NCBI GenBank assembly: GCA_023230565.1
Contig: JALNXD010000060.1
Coordinates: forward strand, 1 to 15,753
Length of the DNA: 15,753 bases
From: Syntrophales bacterium
GTDB lineage: Bacteria > Desulfobacterota > Syntrophia > Syntrophales > UBA2210
Direction of reading: 5' to 3'
Numbering within the stretch: position 1 is the first letter of the stretch; every line of letters starts with the position of its first letter. The notes under the pieces are model-generated. The model was given only the letters and a program-made list of their open reading frames with translations. It ran no database searches and had not been told where the DNA came from. This document shows positions 1-7,283 of this stretch, piece after piece. Made by a program: the position numbers and the translations under genes.

Positions 1-22
1 ACTATGGCATAGAAAAGGTAAA

Positions 23-55
23 TAATCAAGTTATATTAATGATATAACTTGATTA
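23..55. repeat. 14-bp perfect inverted repeat with 5-base spacer
   Basis: Positions 23-36 (TAATCAAGTTATAT) are the exact reverse complement of 42-55, separated by TAATG. The arms are AT-rich, which makes a strong RNA terminator unlikely, although a GGG followed by five T lies just after at 60-66. A two-fold symmetric binding site for a dimeric regulator, or the weak terminator of a gene left of the window, are the two readings. The function is inferred; the symmetry is read directly. Confidence 0.55.
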
Positions 56-236
56 ATATGGGTTTTTCAGGGGAGCTTTTCTTGCTCCAAACTGGAAACA
101 ATGAAGGGTTTGTGCAAAGGTCTCTATATGCCGTATCGAAGTGGAATCATGGTATTTCATTTCGTCAGTACATAATAAATTGGGTTCCGATCAGCGTTCT
201 TTTAAACTCACCAATCTATTCTCTCAGAAAAAGCGG

Positions 237-270
237 CCATTTTCGAAGAATATCCGCATTCTTCGAATGG
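237..270. promoter_or_regulatory. Inverted repeat in the leader of the binding-protein gene, possible operator or leader hairpin
   Basis: Positions 242-251 (TTCGAAGAAT) are the exact reverse complement of 258-267 with a 6-base spacer ATCCGC. Flanking CCA (237-239) and TGG (268-270) extend the pairing by three pairs across a two-base bulge. It sits about 90 bases before the start of the binding-protein gene and is not followed by a T-tract, so it is not a terminator. It could be an operator or a hairpin in the 5' untranslated RNA. Confidence 0.4.
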
Positions 271-358
271 ATCTATAAAAGTAAATGGGTGGATTTTAAA
301 ACAATTCATTAAGCAAAAGATGCAAGGCAGCAAAAATACAGTAGGGGAGGAAAAGAGA

Positions 359-1711
359 ATGGTAGTTTGGTTTAGACGTGTGAGGTTTTTGGGGATTCTG
401 TGCCTGTGCGTTGCGTTTTCAGCAGCTATCGGGTATTCACAAGTACATGCGGGTACTCCGGCATTCGACATCAATAAGATGTCGGATATGTCAAAATATG
501 ATCCGAGTTCATTTGAAAATCCTACCGGTGATGTAATCAAAATAGGGGTAATCGAGGCTTTTTCAGGTCCCGGTGCTTTCAACGGGCAAATATTCTACAA
601 TGCAAATTGCTGGGTCGCCTATGATATAAATAAAAGAGGCGGAATTGTGGTAGACGGCAAGAAGAAGAAAATTGCCGTTATTAAAGGCGATACACAGGCC
701 AAACCGGCGATATGCAAAAAAGTGACGGAGAAATTGTGTCTGGAAGACAAGGTAGATTTCCTTTGGGGGTCTGCGGGCAGTCATTTGACGTTAATTGGTC
801 AGCAAGTAGCGGGTAAGTACAAAAAAATATTCATGAATCCTCTATCAATGAATGAATCGCTGATGGATGGAAAGAACTTCAACCGCTATACATTCAGAAC
901 AACAATTACAACCAAAGTAATCGGTCTGGGTCTGGCCTATTTTTATTCAAAACGGCCGGAAACGAAATTTTATCTTCTGAATCAGGATTATTCCTATGGC
1001 CATAATGTAGCTGCCGCTTTCAAGGAAGGACTCAAAAAATACAAACCCGATGCCCAGATAGTAGGGGAAGATTATCATCCTCTTTTCCTGAAAGATTTTG
1101 CCCCCTATATAACAAAAATCCAGGCCTCCGGCGCTGAGGTGATATACAGCGGAGACTGGGCGCCTGATGGACAGAATCTGCTGCTGCAGTCGCGACAGAT
1201 GAAATGTATGCTCCCCATTGCGAATATTTATGTAGATACGCCTGCACAAATGATTGCCGTCGGAGTTGAAGGCGGGGTGGGAATGGTCAATCTGCAGGAT
1301 TATCATATGACGCTTGGCACGCCGGAAATGGAAAAATTCATAGACATCTGGCACAATTCATGGAAAAACTGGACGGATCCATATGATACGCATATGTGGG
1401 AATGGCCGATCAGTTCCTGTCCCAAAACAATAATCCTTACGTACTGGCTGTGGGATGTAGTCGAACGTGCAGCGAGTACCGACCCTGAAAAGGTTATCGC
1501 AACCTGGGAAGGCGATACGTACAAGTCACTTTGCGGTGAAGTCCATATGAGAGCCTGTGATCATCAAGTAGTTCGCGATGTGTATGTCGCCGAATATGAA
1601 TTCCCCAACAGGTTCTACGACAATGCGGCTGCTGCAGGAAAGCCCGTAGTAATACCGGCGAAATTTGTCACTCCCGATATTCCGGCTGATCTTGACAGGT
1701 GCGCAAAGTAG
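359..1711 (+). CDS. ABC transporter substrate-binding protein, branched-chain amino acid (LivK) type, secreted
   Basis: A periplasmic ligand-binding protein of the type I fold used by branched-chain amino acid, amide and aromatic-acid ABC importers. The ATG at 359 is preferred over an in-frame ATG at 320 because AGGGGAGG (343-350) sits 8 bases before it and translation then opens with a clear signal peptide: basic start, hydrophobic core at residues 10-25, likely cleavage after Ala31 (VHA|GT). The 450-residue length is usual. Family features include IKIGVIEAFSGPGA (60-73), where the first strand and ligand loop lie, and NQDYSYG (208-214) in the hinge region. The mature chain has eight cysteines (84, 119, 127, 283, 354, 392, 400, 448), many for this fold. 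No permease or ATPase gene follows; the next gene is an acyl-CoA ligase, so the ligand may be a carboxylic acid rather than an amino acid. The ligand is inferred, the family is secure. Confidence 0.88.
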   Translation: MVVWFRRVRFLGILCLCVAFSAAIGYSQVHAGTPAFDINKMSDMSKYDPSSFENPTGDVIKIGVIEAFSGPGAFNGQIFYNANCWVAYDINKRGGIVVDGKKKKIAVIKGDTQAKPAICKKVTEKLCLEDKVDFLWGSAGSHLTLIGQQVAGKYKKIFMNPLSMNESLMDGKNFNRYTFRTTITTKVIGLGLAYFYSKRPETKFYLLNQDYSYGHNVAAAFKEGLKKYKPDAQIVGEDYHPLFLKDFAPYITKIQASGAEVIYSGDWAPDGQNLLLQSRQMKCMLPIANIYVDTPAQMIAVGVEGGVGMVNLQDYHMTLGTPEMEKFIDIWHNSWKNWTDPYDTHMWEWPISSCPKTIILTYWLWDVVERAASTDPEKVIATWEGDTYKSLCGEVHMRACDHQVVRDVYVAEYEFPNRFYDNAAAAGKPVVIPAKFVTPDIPADLDRCAK

Positions 1712-1737
1712 GCTGAAGCAATCACATGATCCAAGTA

Positions 1738-1774
1738 AAGCGGTACTCGGGAAGCATTCGGGTACCGCTTTTTT
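1738..1774 (+). terminator. Rho-independent terminator after the binding-protein gene
   Basis: AAGCGGTAC (1738-1746) pairs perfectly with GTACCGCTT (1762-1770) and a run of T (1769-1774) follows. It stands 27 bases after the stop codon and 32 bases before the acyl-CoA ligase start. It would either end the binding-protein transcript or, if leaky, make the ligase a lower-expressed distal gene of the same unit. Confidence 0.8.
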
Positions 1775-1805
1775 AAACTCTCTAATTAATGGAGGATTTT
1801 GAATT

Positions 1806-3473
1806 ATGAGCACAAACAAAACGTATTTGGAACATTACGATTACTGTGTGCCTGCTGAACTCAGAACTCCCCGATTATCTGTTCCTGAACTGCTTCAGGT
1901 GCCTGCGAATGCCCATCCCGATAAAGCTGCAACAAACTTCTATGGGACGGAGATTACATTTTGGGAATTGCGTAACTTTTCACTGCGTATGGCGAATGCC
2001 CTGGCAAATATGGGAATAATGAAGGGAGACAGGGTAGGGCTGCACCTTCCCACATGCCCTCAATATGTGATTGCGTATTATGCCATACTTTCGCTAGGCG
2101 CCATTGTCGTAAACCTGAATCCCATCTATACTGAAGATGAAATAACCGGCGTCATTAAAAATGTCGAAATGAAGGCTCTTATTACCTCGGATGTTTCCCT
2201 TGCCACGATACGTCTACTGTGTAAAAAGGTTTCAATACCTATTGTCATAGTGACAAAGTTAAATGATTTTATTGCAGGTGCCGGGAAAAGCACGGCAGAC
2301 AGCCTGGGCCTTGAAAAGGGATGGCATCACTACTCGAGTGTGCTTGAAGAGTGCACAGATACAAAGCGCCCCCGTGTTGAAATCAATCCGGACGATCCGG
2401 CTCTTCTTCAGTTTACAGGTGGAACTACAGGAATACCGAAAGGTGCCATTCTCACGCATTATAATGTGGTTTCCGCTGTCTTGAGATGCGCAATCTGGGG
2501 CATGCCGGCAATTCAGGATATTCCTCCGGAACGAAGATATATTTTCCTGGTACTGCCCCTTTTTCATGTGTATGGAAATATCGTAAGCATGAACTGGGCA
2601 ATCTTTACCTGCACTACACAAATCCTCGTACCTCGATTCGAACTTGAAGAGATCATGAAAATATTAGCAAACTTCAAAGAGGTAACATATTTCCCCGCGG
2701 TGCCGACAATGTTGACGGCGATTATAAATCATCCGAAAGTGGGTGAAATCGGACTCGATAAAAAGCTTGCATTTTTAGGCTCCGGTGCCGCGCCCATGCC
2801 GGTGGAACTGATAGAAAAGATCAAGAATATGGGCATATACTTCAGTGAGGGCTGGGGAATGACGGAGACTTGTTCGGTAGGCATCTCATCTCCTACTCTG
2901 GGACGTAAAAAAATTGGAAGCATTGGTATTCCCTATCCGGATACTGAAGTCAAACTGGTGGATGTCGATGACGGTGTCACAGAAGTGAAGCAGGGCAGTC
3001 CGGGTGAGATGATTATAAAGGGTCCCATGGTCATGAAAGGATACTGGAACAATCCTGAAGAAACAGCAAATCAGCTCAAAGACGGATGGCTTTATACGGG
3101 CGACATCGCGATACAAGATGAAGACGGTTATTTTTTTATTGTTGACCGCAAAAAGGATATGATCATAGCGGGAGGCTTCAATATTTATCCACGGGAAATC
3201 GATGAAGTTCTGCATACACATCCAAAAATTGCACAGGCTATTACCGTCGGCGTCCATGATGACTACCGCGGAGAGACCGTAAAAGCATTCATTGTGCTCA
3301 AAAAAGGCGAAGCTATGACGGAAAAGGAAGTAATTTCTTTCTGTAAAGAAAAACTTGTCGCGTATAAAGTTCCTAAAATGGTTGAATTCAGGGACTCTCT
3401 ACCTCAATCGGCCGTAGGAAAAGTCCTGCGCAAAACATTGAGAGAGGAAGAAGAGGCAAAGAAAAAGAAATAA
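1806..3473 (+). CDS. AMP-forming acyl-CoA ligase (long-chain fatty-acid-CoA ligase-like)
   Basis: Activates a carboxylic acid to its CoA thioester through an acyl-adenylate, using ATP and CoA. It is a full-length ANL-superfamily enzyme (555 residues). Motifs in order: phosphate loop TGGTTGIPKG (204-213); GWGMTET (349-355), the adenylate-binding A5 motif; YTGD (430-433) with the ribose-binding Asp433; DRKKDMIIAGGFNIYP (447-462), the hinge and A8 region; and the C-terminal catalytic Lys539 in AVGKVLRK. The start is supported by GGAGG at 1791-1795, 10 bases before ATG. It follows a secreted binding protein, suggesting uptake and activation of the same acid. The substrate (medium- or long-chain fatty acid, or an aromatic acid) cannot be read from the sequence; overall resemblance is to FadD-like fatty-acid ligases. 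A lysine-rich tail (EEEEAKKKK) ends the protein. Confidence 0.92.
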   Translation: MSTNKTYLEHYDYCVPAELRTPRLSVPELLQVPANAHPDKAATNFYGTEITFWELRNFSLRMANALANMGIMKGDRVGLHLPTCPQYVIAYYAILSLGAIVVNLNPIYTEDEITGVIKNVEMKALITSDVSLATIRLLCKKVSIPIVIVTKLNDFIAGAGKSTADSLGLEKGWHHYSSVLEECTDTKRPRVEINPDDPALLQFTGGTTGIPKGAILTHYNVVSAVLRCAIWGMPAIQDIPPERRYIFLVLPLFHVYGNIVSMNWAIFTCTTQILVPRFELEEIMKILANFKEVTYFPAVPTMLTAIINHPKVGEIGLDKKLAFLGSGAAPMPVELIEKIKNMGIYFSEGWGMTETCSVGISSPTLGRKKIGSIGIPYPDTEVKLVDVDDGVTEVKQGSPGEMIIKGPMVMKGYWNNPEETANQLKDGWLYTGDIAIQDEDGYFFIVDRKKDMIIAGGFNIYPREIDEVLHTHPKIAQAITVGVHDDYRGETVKAFIVLKKGEAMTEKEVISFCKEKLVAYKVPKMVEFRDSLPQSAVGKVLRKTLREEEEAKKKK

Positions 3474-3488
3474 AAATGGAGATCTATA

Positions 3489-3523
3489 AAGTCGGGCCAA
3501 ATTCAAATTTGGCCCGACTTTTT
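3489..3523. terminator. Long hairpin terminator between convergent genes, probably bidirectional
   Basis: AAGTCGGGCCAAATT (3489-3503) is the exact reverse complement of 3506-3520, a 15-bp symmetry around a 2-base centre. T residues at 3519-3523 follow on the plus strand; on the minus strand the same hairpin is followed by a shorter TTTAT. It sits 15 bases after the ligase stop and about 90 bases beyond the stop of the minus-strand barrel gene, so it can stop transcription from both sides. It is clearest for the plus strand. Confidence 0.85.
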
Positions 3524-3611
3524 GTGCCCGCGGCACACGCAGGCCCTGCATGGAATGGATTGCCACATGAAATGCCGGTATACGGAAATAGCGGTATTCA
3601 AAGGTAATCTG

Positions 3612-5009
3612 TCAGAATTTGTAAACGATCCATGTCCCAAAAAAATCAGCAGCATCGTCTGGACCGGACTGTCTAATAAAAGTTCCCGGGAAAAAATGCG
3701 TATACGCAGCATATACGGAAACATGCCTGCCGGCCTGCCATTTTATAAATCCCGAAAAGGCACTGCCCGTATATCTGCTATCGCTCCCGCGACCTGATCT
3801 CTGGACCTGCATGACATTGTTATAGACCGCATCATGGACGCTCTCACGCCAGAAAAATGCCCAATCGAAACTCAGACGGACATTTTCTGCAGGTAGTATC
3901 GTAAAATAAGGATGAACATCAATCACATTTGAAAGTCCAACCAGGTCAGTGTCATTAAAAAGATGTGGATTATGAAAAAGAGGATTGAATGTGTCCAAAC
4001 GGTCATCCTGAAGATCCCTGTCTCCGCTCGCGAGTTCAAACTTCATGCCGAGCCGGGGGGTGAACGCGACAGAACGAAACGTATAGCCTGAATTGGTCGC
4101 GGCCATCCAGGCTCCCATACCGCCTTTGCCGAAGCTTCCGAATTGATACGCAAACTCCAGATCGAAATCCCAGTTTCCTGATACCCTCCACATCCTCAGG
4201 CCGGCCGTATGACGCTCTTCATTGCCCTGGCCCTGGTCATATATTGCCTTTTCCCGGCGAATGCCGAGATAGTAGAGATCCAGCCCGGTTTCAGGTGCGA
4301 AGCGGTTGACGGCATAGACACCCCAGAACAATCTGCCGGAGGCCGCCCTGTCATTGAAGGTGCCGTCCTCCGGGGCTACCGGTCGGGTAATCCAGCCCTC
4401 TATACTCCAACTTTGAAGCGCGACCATTATTTTGATTCCATCAAATGCACGTCTTATATTGGCTCCTTCACGCACTGAAATCAGGCGAGTGGAGCCGTAA
4501 AGGAGCTCCTGTCTGCCTGCGCGAATGATGACATCAGCAAACCGGACCGGCGTCAGCTTGAAATCCGCGAATCCCTGTTGAAGATCGAGGCTGTCCTCAT
4601 CTATCGGTTCCGGGGGATCGCCCCCTGTCTTGAAGGCGCTCCGCAGTTGCGCAAAAATCCTGTATCTATTTCCCAGATGTACGTCTCCATGCAGCATATA
4701 TCGCTGGAGTAAAAAATCTTCATCTTTCAATTCGCCCCAGTTCGGGTTTTTCCAGTACTCGTAACGAAGCTTGATTTCTCCTCCGAGGGTCATATACCAA
4801 TTCTTGTCTTCGGTTTTCAGCGGTATATATTTAATGCCGTCAAAAAAATCGGAATGCCTGGCTTCATCTCTCAAATAGATAAAATTTTCGTCGAAGCGAA
4901 ACCTTTTATACGGCGAAGCGAAAGATGACTGCTGTGCCTCGATAACAGGGGGCATAAGATAGGGGCAGGAAAAAATAATAATAAATATTAGTATACCATA
5001 CTGTCGCAT
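3612..5009 (-). CDS. Outer-membrane beta-barrel protein, alginate-export-domain type porin
   Basis: Predicted outer-membrane channel of the alginate export (AlgE-like) family, which in anaerobes more often serves as a general or unassigned porin than in alginate secretion. The open frame extends to a GTG at 5090, but the ATG at 5009 is preferred: the protein then opens with a standard signal peptide (basic MRQ, hydrophobic core ILIFIIIF, likely cleavage near VIEA|QQ), giving 465 residues. Evidence for the barrel: alternating amphipathic strands rich in Tyr, Trp, Phe and Arg; WYMTLGGEIKLRYEYW near the N-terminus, typical of the family; and a C-terminal Phe (GTWIVYKF), the usual barrel-assembly signal. 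It has no alginate biosynthesis neighbours. It is convergent with the acyl-CoA ligase and divergent from the flavoprotein. The transported substrate is unknown. Confidence 0.8.
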   Translation of the reverse strand: MRQYGILIFIIIFSCPYLMPPVIEAQQSSFASPYKRFRFDENFIYLRDEARHSDFFDGIKYIPLKTEDKNWYMTLGGEIKLRYEYWKNPNWGELKDEDFLLQRYMLHGDVHLGNRYRIFAQLRSAFKTGGDPPEPIDEDSLDLQQGFADFKLTPVRFADVIIRAGRQELLYGSTRLISVREGANIRRAFDGIKIMVALQSWSIEGWITRPVAPEDGTFNDRAASGRLFWGVYAVNRFAPETGLDLYYLGIRREKAIYDQGQGNEERHTAGLRMWRVSGNWDFDLEFAYQFGSFGKGGMGAWMAATNSGYTFRSVAFTPRLGMKFELASGDRDLQDDRLDTFNPLFHNPHLFNDTDLVGLSNVIDVHPYFTILPAENVRLSFDWAFFWRESVHDAVYNNVMQVQRSGRGSDSRYTGSAFSGFIKWQAGRHVSVYAAYTHFFPGTFIRQSGPDDAADFFGTWIVYKF

Positions 5010-5390
5010 CAACTTGCTTAATGTCCCCGGATCTAATTTCCGGCGCTGATACGGGAGCCTCGCACTGACTGCATGGCCGTCGAAAGACACTTAATTCACC
5101 GGCAAAATGCATGATTCCAAGTAAGTGAATGCGGAAAAAATCAATGCCCTGCATTATATTGATGATTAGTCGCATATGGAGCTGCCAAATAAATTTGCGA
5201 CAACCTCATTTGCATCCCAATGTAATGTCGATGTAATCAAGATTTTAAATACGTTTCACAAAATTGTCAAAACTTGCTTTTCTTAAAATTTATTTTAATA
5301 TAACGTTTGAATAAGAATAAGAAAGCTGTGTAGCCCGATTTTTAAGTTCATGAAGGGATTTTGCAAAATAAAAAGCAAGGGGAACAGATA
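5010..5390. other. Divergent intergenic region between barrel and flavoprotein genes
   Basis: About 380 bases separate the two preferred starts. The part at 5010-5090 could be coding if the barrel used an upstream GTG, but the position of the signal peptide argues against that. From 5200 to 5340 the DNA becomes very AT-rich, as expected for a promoter region, and holds the promoter candidate listed at 5274-5301. I see no RNA gene or long repeat here. Confidence 0.5.
5274..5301 (+). promoter_or_regulatory. Candidate sigma-70-type promoter for the flavoprotein gene
   Basis: TTGCTT (5274-5279) and TAATAT (5296-5301) are separated by 16 bases and lie in an AT-rich tract about 90 bases before the start codon at 5391. 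The match to the TTGACA/TATAAT consensus is four and five of six respectively. It is the best pair I see in this spacer, but AT-rich DNA yields such matches by chance. Confidence 0.4.
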
Positions 5391-7088
5391 ATGCTTAAAA
5401 GAAAAAGAATTATAGTTGTGGGAGGTTCGGCAGCAGGTCCCAAGGCTGCAGCGAAGGCGCGGCGAATCGATAATGACGCCGAAGTAATTGTTTTGCAGAA
5501 AGATCCCGATCTTTCAATGGCTTCTTGCGGCTATCCTTATTACGTGGGAGGGTACTTCGACGACCGGAATATGCTTTTGGCCACTCCAACGGGGATAACA
5601 AGAAATCCACAATTCTATCTCAACGCGAAAGATATAGATGCTCGGGTGAATTCGGAAGTGACTTACATCGACAGAAAGAATCATCGGTTAAATTACAGGG
5701 ACATTCCTGCGGGAACCACGCATACGCTCGAGTACGACAAGCTAATCCTGGCCGTGGGAGCCACTCCGAGAATGCCGCCGGTCCCGGGCATCGGGCTTGA
5801 AGGAATTACAACGCTTCATTCCATGAAAGATGCCGATTTTTTAAGAAGTATACGTGATAATAAAACTATTAAAAAAGCTGTGGTCGTTGGCGGCGGTCTC
5901 ATAGGAATAGAAACCTGCGAGGCCCTTAACCTGGCAGGTATTGAAATAACAGTGATCGAACTGCTTCCCCAGCTTCTGACGTTTCTCGACTGGGAACTTG
6001 CAAAGCTTGTAGAAAATCACGTCAAAACAAAAGCGGCCAACGTTATAACCGGCGACGGTATTGCGGCATTTCTGGGAGAAAACGGCTGTCTTACGGGCAT
6101 CAAGCTGCAAAGCGGTACGGAACTGCCCTGCGATCTTGCCGTTGTGGCCATCGGCGTAAATCCGAATATCAAACTCGCGAAAGAAGCAGGACTGAAAATA
6201 GGGAAGCTTGGAGGAATAGAGGTAAACCAGTACATGCAGACTTCAGACCCCGACATCTATGCCGCAGGCGACTGCATAGAGACAGTAAACCGCATTACGG
6301 GGAAAAAAGTACTGGCTCCTTACGGTGATCTTGCCAACTTGCAAGGCCGGGTGGCAGGTGAGAACGCCGCCTGTGAAAATTGCATTACATTTCCCGGCAC
6401 TATACAAACTGGCATTTGTAAAGTCTTCGACTACGCTGCCGGTTCAACCGGTCTTTCAGAAACAACAGCGGGAAAGCTTGGATACGACATAATTACGGTC
6501 ATCAATGCCAGCCCCGATAAACCTGGATTCATGGATGGCCTTCTAATCATTACAAAACTCGCAGCAGACAAGAATACGGGCCGTATTTTGGGTGCTCAAT
6601 GTGTGGGGCCGGGAAACGTAAGCAAGCAGATTGCCCAATGGGCAATGGCCATTCAGGGAAATATGACCGTGGAAGATCTCGTAAATTCGGACCTTCCCTA
6701 TGCGCCACCATTTTCGCTTGCTATTGATCACTTTATTGCCACCGCCCACCTTATGCAAAACAAGATGAAAGGGCGGCTCAAGGGAATTTCGTCGACGGAG
6801 GTGAAAAAGAAGATCGATTCCGGTGAAAAGCCTTTTTTTCTCGATGTGCGCGGTCCAGACGAATATGAACAGATGCGTCTGGGCATCGGCGAAACACTCA
6901 TTCCACTTGGAGCCCTTCGAAAACGATTCAACGAGTTGCCTCAGGATAAGAATCAGGAAATCATATCTTACTGCAAAATTTCTCTGCGCGGATATGAGGC
7001 GGCTCTGGCTCTTGAAGGGGCAGGCTGGAAGAACGTAAGAGTAATGGAGGGAGGACTCATGGCCTGGCCTTATACACGAGAGAAATAA
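5391..7088 (+). CDS. FAD-dependent CoA-disulfide reductase / NADH oxidase family protein fused to a C-terminal rhodanese domain
   Basis: A flavoprotein of the CoA-disulfide reductase group with a rhodanese module; family members reduce CoA disulfide, CoA persulfide or polysulfide with NAD(P)H. Start: ATG at 5391 with AAGGGGA at 5377-5383, rather than the TTG at 5361; 565 residues. Visible parts: FAD-binding VVGGSAAGPKAA (9-20); single redox cysteine Cys46 in SCGYPYYVGG, the active-site motif of this group; NAD(P)H-binding VVVGGGLIGIE (164-174); second FAD motif YAAGD (290-294); dimerisation domain with DLPYAPPFS (434-442), where Tyr437 is the conserved tyrosine; then a rhodanese domain from about 465 with FLDVRGPDEY and Cys528 in CKISLRG. 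That loop departs from the commoner CxxGxR pattern, so its sulfur specificity may differ. The gene is followed at once by a terminator, so it is probably monocistronic. Sulfur-compound reduction or thiol homeostasis is the likely role; the exact substrate is not decided by sequence. Confidence 0.88.
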   Translation: MLKRKRIIVVGGSAAGPKAAAKARRIDNDAEVIVLQKDPDLSMASCGYPYYVGGYFDDRNMLLATPTGITRNPQFYLNAKDIDARVNSEVTYIDRKNHRLNYRDIPAGTTHTLEYDKLILAVGATPRMPPVPGIGLEGITTLHSMKDADFLRSIRDNKTIKKAVVVGGGLIGIETCEALNLAGIEITVIELLPQLLTFLDWELAKLVENHVKTKAANVITGDGIAAFLGENGCLTGIKLQSGTELPCDLAVVAIGVNPNIKLAKEAGLKIGKLGGIEVNQYMQTSDPDIYAAGDCIETVNRITGKKVLAPYGDLANLQGRVAGENAACENCITFPGTIQTGICKVFDYAAGSTGLSETTAGKLGYDIITVINASPDKPGFMDGLLIITKLAADKNTGRILGAQCVGPGNVSKQIAQWAMAIQGNMTVEDLVNSDLPYAPPFSLAIDHFIATAHLMQNKMKGRLKGISSTEVKKKIDSGEKPFFLDVRGPDEYEQMRLGIGETLIPLGALRKRFNELPQDKNQEIISYCKISLRGYEAALALEGAGWKNVRVMEGGLMAWPYTREK

Positions 7089-7101
7089 ACTGAGGCTTTC
7101 C

Positions 7102-7145
7102 GGGGGCGAATGCCGATGCCTTTCCGCAATTCCGCCCCTTTTTTT
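7102..7145 (+). terminator. Rho-independent terminator after the flavoprotein gene
   Basis: GGGGCGAAT (7103-7111) pairs with ATTCCGCCCC (7129-7138) with one bulged C, followed by seven T (7139-7145). It begins 13 bases after the stop codon. Confidence 0.8.
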
Positions 7146-7210
7146 ACGTAATGCAACTTTCCTTCTGCAAGAATATCAGGACATGAATTCCGGGCTTGCC
7201 CGATTTCATT

Positions 7211-7283
7211 GTATTCCGGCAGGCATGGGCATGGCCTCCGACCTCCCGCACCACTGTACATACGACTCCGCATACGGCGGTTC
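7211..7283 (-). mobile_element. Decayed 3' end of a group II intron (domain V- and VI-like hairpins, class C type)
   Basis: Read on the minus strand, 7282 down to 7249 folds as a group II intron domain V: a 9-pair lower helix (7281-7273 with 7258-7250), a 2-base bulge on the 3' side (7260-7259), a short upper helix (7272-7269 with 7264-7261) and a four-base loop GAGT. The lower helix contains C7279-G7278-C7277 with a G-U wobble to 7253, matching the CGC catalytic triad of class C introns; that wobble pairs only if the minus strand is transcribed. A C/A mismatch (7276/7255) and the non-GNRA loop suggest decay. A second hairpin follows (7240-7238 and 7237-7234 pairing with 7217-7224, one bulged base), in the place of domain VI. 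No reverse transcriptase gene is present. A 95-codon open frame crossing this element (7070-7357, minus) is not regarded as a gene. Confidence 0.45.

Larger units (their letters stand above)
1..358. other. Non-coding leader region upstream of the binding-protein gene
   Basis: No convincing gene lies here. An open stretch at 49-312 on the plus strand could encode 87 residues, but it begins inside an inverted repeat, has no ribosome binding site and its product resembles nothing I know. The region is AT-rich and carries two inverted repeats, listed separately at 23-55 and 237-270. A CATAAT hexamer at 171-176 resembles a -10 box but has no matching -35 at normal spacing, so I do not call a promoter. 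The end of this stretch (343-350, AGGGGAGG) is the ribosome binding site of the next gene. Confidence 0.6.

Noticed and set aside
49..312. 87-codon open frame on the plus strand upstream of the binding-protein gene
   Set aside because: It starts inside a perfect inverted repeat, lacks a ribosome binding site, and its product has no recognisable composition or family pattern.
3522..3797. 91-codon plus-strand frame over the 3' end of the barrel gene
   Set aside because: Antisense shadow of the barrel gene, starting inside the terminator region, with no ribosome binding site.
7191..7202. CGGGCTTGCCCG palindrome downstream of the flavoprotein terminator
   Set aside because: The stem is at most five pairs with a very small loop and no T-run follows, so it does not qualify as a terminator.
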